From Ryuthela nishihirai (lineage: Eukaryota > Arthropoda > Arachnida > Araneae > Heptathelidae), in NCBI GenBank assembly GCA_038380435.1, contig JAWZYU010000020.1:39712307-39776306 (forward strand): 64,000 nucleotides of DNA, in the 5' to 3' direction. The notes beneath the pieces were generated by a model. The model searched no databases. It had not been told where the DNA came from and was given only the letters and a program-made list of their open reading frames with translations. Shown here piece after piece: positions 57,546 to 64,000 of this stretch (its first letter is position 1; every line of letters starts with the position of its first letter). Both the position numbers and the translations under genes were made by a program.

Positions 57546-57602
57546 TTTTCACCCACGATCTACTAGATAACATTAAATTTTTGTTTCGTTAATCCCAATA
57601 TA

Positions 57603-57988
57603 CATGGGGCGGGGTGGCTCAGTCGGTAGCGCGCCAGGCTCGTAATCTATAGTTCCCAGGTTCGAGTCCCAGCTGGGTCAGCGTTGAGATTTATCTCCGC
57701 AAAATTATCCGCCCTGCCCACGGTCAGTAGGGGACACCGATGGGCTTGGAAAGGCCGCCGTCCGTCGGATGGGACGTTAAGCCGTGGCCCCGTGTGCGGG
57801 AGAGCCATACCCTGTGCACGTTAAAGAACACGCTGGATGGCCTTGACGGGAGGCTACCATCTGTCTCCCAACAGCTGTTCCAGTGGGTCCCCTCCCCCAA
57901 CCTTCTCTGAGCCTTCGGGGTCCATGTGACCTGGCCATTTAGCCCATGGTGTGCAAAAAAAGTGCCGCTCAGAGGTAAAAACAACAAT
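57603..57988 (+). mobile_element. SINE-A, full length
   Basis: TSD CCAATATA at 57595-57602 and 57989-57996. The tail lacks the AACCC run. Confidence 0.9.
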
Positions 57989-58084
57989 CCAATATATATA
58001 ATCGTAAATTGTCGTCGGGAGCCACAAATTAAATGTTATTTATTGTTTTTAACTACACTCAATGCATTATGTCCACCTCCATCA

Positions 58085-58178
58085 GGGCGGGGGTGGCTCA
58101 GTCGGTAGCGCTCCAGGCTCGTAAGCTGCCGTTCCCAGATTCGAGTCCCAGCTGGATCAGCGTTGAGATTTATCTCTC
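58085..58178 (+). mobile_element. SINE-A, head only
   Basis: Good A and B boxes, then it stops after GAGATTTATCTC, where a MITE-like element begins. Loss of the 3' part is unusual for retroposition and implies a later deletion or insertion. Confidence 0.8.
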
Positions 58179-58185
58179 TTATTAT

Positions 58186-58717
58186 GTCAGCAGAAGCTAG
58201 TTTCGAAGCGCTATAACCTCTAAACTAAGCGTTTTATGAGAAAATATAATGGAAGGTAATTTAAAGATCTCAATTAAATCTTTCCAAATCTCGTTTTTCA
58301 ATAATTTTCACTTTGTACTTAAAGAGTTATGGCCTTCGAATATTTAACTGCAACAATGCAAATCTTAGAAAAATTTAAAAAAGTCGAAATATTATTTATA
58401 TATAACTTTTCAAATATGTATCTGTTATATTAAATTGTGTGGGATAATACTTCTTATTCAAATCATACTTAACTTCTGAGTTATATTCTAACGTTAGGCA
58501 TTGCTGTTGTCAAATATTCAAGCTTCCATAACTCTTTAAGTAGTAAGGGAATGTTACTAAAAGTCAGATTTAGATACATTTGATGTTGAGACCTTTAATT
58601 TGTCTGATTTTGATTGAATCTGATTATGAGACCTTTAATTCATCTTCGTTACCATTCTGTGAATGGAAGAAATGGATTTAGAAGTTATAAAGCTTCGAAG
58701 TTAGCTTCCACTGATTG
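58186..58717. mobile_element. MITE related to family M2, diverged
   Basis: The ends pair imperfectly: CAGAAGCTAGTTTCGAAGC on the left against, in reverse, CAGTGGAAGCTAACTTCGAA. Interior text (TTAAAGAGTTATGG, ATAACTCTTTAAGTA) parallels the 60.2-kb copy. Ends approximate. Confidence 0.55.
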
Positions 58718-58908
58718 GTCATAATTCAGTGAGCATTCAGTGTATATTACGTATTAGATCTGTTTAAACACGATATTTGAATAGACTAATGTGAAAAACT
58801 TTTGGAAAGTATTGAAATAACGAACAAAGCATGTTTTTCCTATCAAACGACCAAAGCATGTTTTTCCTCATCTATAGAAGTTGAAATATATCACAGAATT
58901 TAGGTATG

Positions 58909-59295
58909 GGTTGGATTGTTTTACCTCTGAGCGGCACTTTTTTTGCACACCATGGGCTAAATGGCCAGGTCACATGGATCCCGAAGGCTCAGAGAAGGTT
59001 GGGGGAGAGGACCCACTGGAACAGCTGTTGGGAGACAGATGGTAGCCTCCCGTCAAGGCCATCCAGCGTGTTCTTTAACGTGTACAGGGTATGGCTCTCC
59101 CGCACACGCGGACACGGCTTAACGTCCCATCCGACGGACGGCGGCCTTTCCAAGCCCATCGGTGTCCCCTACTGACCGTGGGCAGGGCGGTGAATTTTGC
59201 GGAGATAAATCTCAACGCTGACCCAGCTGGGACTCGAACTGGGAACTACAGATTACGAGCCTGGCGCGCTACCGACTGAGCCACCCCCGCCCCAA
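58909..59295 (-). mobile_element. SINE-A, TSD intact
   Basis: TSD AATTTAGGTATG at 58897-58908 and 59296-59307. Complete. Confidence 0.94.
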
Positions 59296-59309
59296 AATTT
59301 AGGTATGTT

Positions 59310-59700
59310 TTCTAGCATATTTCAGTATTTTATATCTCAGATTTTAAATTTTTTTGCGTTTCACAGAATTTATTTTCCTAGATTATAACTCAGTGTACTA
59401 ATTTGATCAGATAAATAGTCCTCAAAGGTAAGAAGAAATTCTTAAAATGCTTAGAAATGAAAACAGTGCAGAATAGATAAGATGTTCGTTACCGTTAAAC
59501 TGTCTAAATGGATGTTTAATGCTATCAAACAGTTTTTCAAAAAAATTAATACTTTTGTTTTTATGTTCACTGTTATCTATATTCAAAGTGAAAATATTCC
59601 ATACCAGGGTCGGATCAAGAGAGTAGGGAAAGAGGGAGGGAAAAGCTTTGAAATTATTTATCTCATGCATATTTCAAGAAAAGAAAAGGCCTCCTTTTCG
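59310..59700. other. AT-rich DNA, nothing recognised
   Basis: No gene or repeat seen. Confidence 0.3.
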
Positions 59701-59704
59701 TTTA

Positions 59705-60030
59705 CACGCAATGGGCAGGTCACATGGACTCCAAGGGCTCATAGAAGGTTGGGAAAGTGGACCCACTGAACTTGGGAGAAAGATCGCCTGCCGTCAAGAC
59801 CATCCAGCGTGTTCTTTAACGTGCATAAAGTATAGCTTTCCCGCACGCGGGGTCTCTGGCTTAATGCCCATCCGACGGAGGGGGCCTCTTCAAGTCTGTA
59901 AATCTCCCCTACTGACCGAGGGCAGGGAGTTTTGGGGAAATAAATCTCAGCGCTGGCACAAGTTGGACTCAAACCTGGGAACTGCAAATTACAAGCCTGG
60001 TGCGCTACCGACTGAACCATCCCCGCTCCT
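59705..60030 (-). mobile_element. SINE-A, diverged, tail lost
   Basis: GGGCAGGTCACATGGACTCC to CTACCGACTGAACCATCCCC. Several small deletions. Confidence 0.75.
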
Positions 60031-60179
60031 CTAAAAATGTCGAAGAAATGTTATATTGCAATCCAAATCCATTACTTGACCTCCCATTCTCTTTTGCATT
60101 TCTTGCACTCCCCCCCTCCCGCTTTATTTTTTCTTTCCCCTTTATTTTTTCTAGATCCGAGTCTATCCCACACCAACTA

Positions 60180-60759
60180 CACTATTTTGCAAAAAGTGTC
60201 CGGACGCATTCATGTTAAGTGAACGAATAGCCACATTCAAATCTACTTAACTTTGAAAATAAGCTTTTTACGGAAAAAAGTCACTAGACATAAATTAAAG
60301 GTCTCGGTCAGAACTCTCTAAATCTCTATTTTCTATAATATTAAGCTAATATTTAAAGGGTTATGGAAGCTGAAACATTTAAATGAAACTTTTGCTAGTT
60401 TTGAAAATTTACTTCGAAAAGTTAAATCACAACTGTTATAACAAGTTGTTCGTAATATAAATGCGATATTTGAATTTTGTGTAAGGATTTTTGGAGTTTT
60501 CATCAATTTTGGGGGGAAATGTTTTGGAAGTGTGGTGTGTAATAACGTCTGTTTTTAAATATTATATCTTCCATAGCTCTTTAAATATTAGAATAATATT
60601 ATAGAAAATGGAGATTTAAAGAGCTCTGACCGAAATCTTTAATTTATTATGTCTAGTGACTTTTTTCCGTAAAAAGCTTATTTTCAAAGTTAGGTAGATT
60701 TGAATGTGGCTATTCGTTCACTTAACATGAGAGTATCCGGACACTTTTGCAATATGGTG
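60180..60759. mobile_element. MITE family M2, complete copy
   Basis: A 580-bp element with long terminal inverted repeats of at least 95 bp, starting CACTATTTTGCAAAAAGTGT on the left, flanked by TA. GTGTCCGGA near the ends is typical of Tc1-like termini. No coding capacity. The centre contains ATCAATTTTGGGGGGAAATG. Confidence 0.88.
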
Positions 60760-60803
60760 TATTATATGCAGAATATTAATTTCAGTGAAATATTCATCGC
60801 ATT

Positions 60804-61134
60804 TCGAGTCCCAGCTGGGTCAGCGTTGAGATTTATCTCCGCAAAATTCCCCGCCCTGTCCACGGTCAGTAGGGGACACCGATGTGCTTGGAAAGGCCGC
60901 CGTCCGTCGGATGGGACGTTAAGCCGTGGCCCCGTGTGCGGGAGAGCCATACCCTGTGCACGTTAAAGAACACGCTGGATGGCCTTGATGGGAGGCTACC
61001 ATCTGTCTCCCAACAGCTGTTCCAGTGGGTCCCCTCCCCCAACCTTCTCTGAGCCTTCGGGGTCCATGTGACCTGGCCATTTAGCCCATGGTGTGCAAAA
61101 AAGTGCCGCTCTGAGGTAAAACAACCCAACCCAA
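60804..61134 (+). mobile_element. SINE-A, 5'-truncated at the B box
   Basis: Begins TCGAGTCCCAGC and ends AACCCAACCC. TSD ATATTCATCGCATT at 60790-60803 and 61135-61148. Confidence 0.94.
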
Positions 61135-61249
61135 ATATTCATCGCATTGAAATCTCCTCATATGATTTAAACTTTCCAAACCTGTCCACTGTCCATTATG
61201 AAATCTAATCATAATTAAAAGACCACGAAAAAAAACGTTTGCTTCAAAC

Positions 61250-61540
61250 TAGTGTTTCTCAAGAAGAAGAAAGCAAATGTACGATCCTTCTCGAACGAGG
61301 TCTAAAACTTTAATTTGCGATTGTTCTTCGGCAAAAGGCAGAAAAACAACTTCTTCCTTCGTATTCTTCCTAGTTGTTATGTCTCGAACGTGAACCTGAA
61401 GCAATGGATTCCTGCCTGTCATCAACTGTACCTCATGTTCTCTAAGTAGCACAAGAGATGCAGCTATAGAACCAAGTGCAAACAGCGATTGCCTGGCGAA
61501 CTTTGAACTGCTGTTTGATCGATGACGTTAAAGAGACTAA
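61250..61540 (-). other. Possible coding segment, unknown
   Basis: The minus-strand frame ending at 61249 is open for about 95 codons (to a TAA near 61530). It reads FARQSLFALGSIAASLVLL, then REHEVQLMTGRNPLLQVHV, RDITTRKNTKEEVVFLPF and ends LLLEKH. Its balanced composition and lack of repeat similarity look more protein-like than other frames here. I do not recognise the family and splice sites are not convincing. The frame is open across a likely exon but may be chance. Confidence 0.3.
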
Positions 61541-61544
61541 TCAC

Positions 61545-63600
61545 ACACGAACGCCATTGCTATTACGTTGCAGCCCTATGCTTGCACTTCTCGTTGCTTT
61601 CGAGTCCCTCTCTCTCCAGTTTCTTTCCATGAGATTAGCTTTCTAATCCTAAATTTAGAGCTCTCTAGTCTCTCAGAACTTCAGCTTACTCTACTCTCAT
61701 CACAACGGCTGCCTACGTGAAACTACTGAGAAACTGCTGGTACAGAGAACACCCATTTTACAAATGACCCTTCTCGTTACAGAAGGATAGCAAAGAAAGG
61801 AAAACTTAGCATCATTGCCTGTGCTTACGTTTATCCTAGAAGTGAGATGTTTCTTCCGTGTAGAAAACCACTGCAAAGCTTTCTGGGTGCTGATCTAAAA
61901 TACACACAAAAGCAGTGGCTGGAAAGGCTAGTGTTAAAGTTATGTCCGACATGTAACACAAAACCCTTTAGCCAATAGCTTTAGCAAATAGCTGCAGGGA
62001 TGTACTAGCATGAGGTTTCTCCAAAGCGGTTGGCACTTGAAATTGCCCTAGGGCGCAATCGCGGAGCAGACATAAAAGTCAGAAAGGGGAGTTACATCTT
62101 GGGATGGCAAAAGCAGTGTGTGAGACCATGGGAGCAGAGGAAAACAGTCTGAATACAGCCGAAAACGGAATTAAAATGTTGCAGAGATAAAGTATTTTGG
62201 CCTGTTTAGGAGTTTCTCTTCTTTCTGTCAAAATTGTTTGCAGTAACATTTTTGTCAGGAAATCATTTACCTGACAATTTTCCTACTTTTTAATACCTAT
62301 TTGAATAACAACCAGAGCACATGTCGCCTCTGGAGATTATGGGATGCTCGTTTTCAATGCAATTTTTCATTTTGGGATATTTGTAACGTTTGAGAATGAT
62401 AATTGAAACTAATGAAACACTGGGAAAATGAAAATATCTTTTTTTTATTAGTATTTGCAAAACATAAAAATAATTCATAACTAATCACTTAAAAAAAACT
62501 ACGTTTTTCGACCCCCTGTGAAAAGAGGCAGCCTGATTGTCCTTTGGTTATTTACAATTATCTCAACTCTGTGTGATTTATATCTCTAAAACATAGGGAC
62601 TATCTCCTCTGGATAGAATGATACTACCGAGCAATAATGAAATATATGGGGTCTCCCTTTTGACAAATTTATACTCCTCCTCCCTTAGCCTATACACAGT
62701 CGTATCAGAATAATATGATCACGTACCATACATATACTATGATAGGTGATCATATTATTCTGATACGGCTGTGAATAGATCCGTGGGAGTTGATTGCACT
62801 TATTGAGTGCTAGATAAGAATTAGTCATAAGAGAGAGCAGATTGTTGCTATGAGTATAATCTCTTGACACCATACCACTGAAATTTCGCATTTCTAGCAT
62901 AAATATAAACATATATAACATAAAAGCCTTAACTGGCATAGTAGTTAGGCAGCTAGCGACTGTTCCAGCAAGGCAAACTTTGTGTGTTGTGTTAGCTAAG
63001 GCAGCAGTGACTTCGGTCTTAGTAGGGCATGTCCTTGTATGAGAAGGCCTGTATTAAGCTAGGAGTAGCTTCTAGGATTCTTCTCTATCCTACATGTCGC
63101 AAATCAAAAAAAAATAAAAAAAAAATACATAAATTGTTTGGAATATTCGTTTAAGATTTGCATTTTCCATATTTAGCACCTTCTAACGATGGAAATTAAA
63201 ACTACATGAGGATTTCAAATATGTGAATCATAATATTTCATTCGCACGTAAAGGAACAGAATTTTTAATTTATCTTAAACAAAAGTTAAATGTCTATAGA
63301 AAGATGAGACAGACGACAAAGTTAAAAAAATTTCTCGTCCATTTTTGAAATTGACGATATATGAATAGTATTTTTGTTTGTATTTCGTTTTATTGTTACA
63401 AGAGCATCCACCGAAGATATGAGTTATGAGCTAAGTGTTTCCCCAGTTTAAAAATTAAATAAACGGGATTAAAGGCGTCTTGTTAGATTCCTGCGCGAAA
63501 GACTAAATATCTATAGTAACTAATGAACCATGAATTATTAACCATGACTTGAATAATACGAAGGTACCTATGTACATATGTATCTACGTACATAATCCTG
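61545..63600. other. Unannotated DNA with one short palindrome
   Basis: No gene recognised. About 62335-62530 and 63170-63320 resemble text at 29.0-29.5 kb (old dispersed repeat). A palindrome is listed at 62695-62773. Confidence 0.3.
62695..62773. repeat. 79-bp inverted repeat, 28-bp arms
   Basis: CACAGTCGTATCAGAATAAT at the left end pairs with the right arm at 62746-62773 with one mismatch; loop of 23 nt. Possibly a tiny Tc1-type MITE, as the ends begin CA(C/G)AG; flanking TA is not exact. Confidence 0.8.
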
Positions 63601-63604
63601 AAAT

Positions 63605-64000
63605 TTAGTCCTCCAAACACGTCCATCCTGAGTTGCAGCTGCTACATTTGGTCACTGTTATCCAATCTAACAAGGTCCTGGTCTCTCTCTTTTTCAGAGA
63701 TATTTTGACTCACTATTCATAACCCTATTCGCTAATCTATAGTCATGCATACGGGCAATATGGCCAAACTAACGTATTCTCTCTCTGCACAATATCCTTT
63801 TCAATAGCGGTTGTTCATCGTTACTTAAAAAGTTGAACCACCTAATGCCAAGATACTGCTTATGCATCTAGAATGAAAGGCATCAAGTTTTCTGTTATCT
63901 TCTTTACAAAGGATCCAAGTTTCACTACTATAACTAAACCTAGAAAGTACCAAACTATTATACAGCTGAATTTTAGTCTTTAGGTGTATACGCCTATTTC
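63605..64000 (-). pseudogene. LINE reverse transcriptase C-terminal end, cut by window edge
   Basis: Minus-strand reading gives KIQLYNSLVLSRFSYSSETW, then ILCKEDNRKLDAFHSRCI, WFNFLSNDEQPLL and FGHIARMHDYRLANRV, the familiar C-terminal block of many LINE ORF2 proteins (YGSETW ... LDAFH-RCLR-IL ... FGHV-RM). A frameshift near 63840 and stops (about 63768 and 63690) show that it is dead. The remainder lies beyond 64000. The clade cannot be fixed from this piece, but it differs from the RNase H-bearing LINE at 29.9 kb. Confidence 0.75.

Overview
This window looks like a piece of an AT-rich animal nuclear genome, most likely an arthropod and perhaps a spider or other chelicerate; that placement is a weak inference from repeat style, not proof. 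It has no bacterial-type gene layout, no operons, no rRNA and no CRISPR. I found no intact host protein-coding gene. Almost every recognisable feature is a transposable element, a relic of one, a tandem repeat or a palindrome. Most open reading frames longer than 60 codons are either SINE copies read through (the recurring G-C-rich 80-130 codon frames) or chance frames in AT-rich DNA.

The dominant feature is one tRNA-derived SINE family, called SINE-A here: full length about 385 bp, with a tRNA-like head (A box near TGGCTCAGTCGG, B box near GGTTCGAGTCC), a conserved body, and a tail ending in AACCC repeats rather than poly-A. About 36 copies or fragments occur, together roughly 11-12 kb. Many are nearly identical and flanked by intact 8-17 bp target-site duplications (TSDs), so the family was active recently. 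A second SINE family (SINE-B) is rarer.

Layout. 1-6.9 kb: AT-rich DNA with SINE relics, a tandem array built on the SINE-A tail (3.59-4.7 kb), a 209-bp palindromic MITE (5.1 kb) and a 31-bp minisatellite (5.5-5.95 kb). 6.9-11 kb: SINEs and a Tc1-like MITE carrying a 24-bp minisatellite. 12.6-14.6 kb: dead Tigger/pogo transposase, directly followed by a probable Helitron (14.6-16.4 kb) with two SINE insertions. 16.6-24.7 kb: mostly featureless, with a Tigger-like MITE and an exact 109-bp duplication. 24.8-25.5 kb: SINE within SINE. 26.3-28.1 kb: a 112-bp satellite interrupted by nested palindromes. 29.6-33.6 kb: a mariner-type transposon split by a LINE, which is itself split by a MITE and a SINE. 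35.6-37.0 kb: decayed Tc1-family element. 37.3-48 kb: dense SINEs, including a hAT element (38.8-41.6 kb) inside one SINE and holding another. 48-61 kb: more SINEs, MITEs and AT-rich DNA. 61.2-64 kb: mostly unannotated, ending in a LINE C-terminus cut by the window edge.

I did not find a new gene system. The most interesting material is structural: layered insertions whose order can be read from intact TSDs, tandem repeats seeded from transposon segments, and palindromic elements whose arms appear rebuilt from neighbouring sequence.
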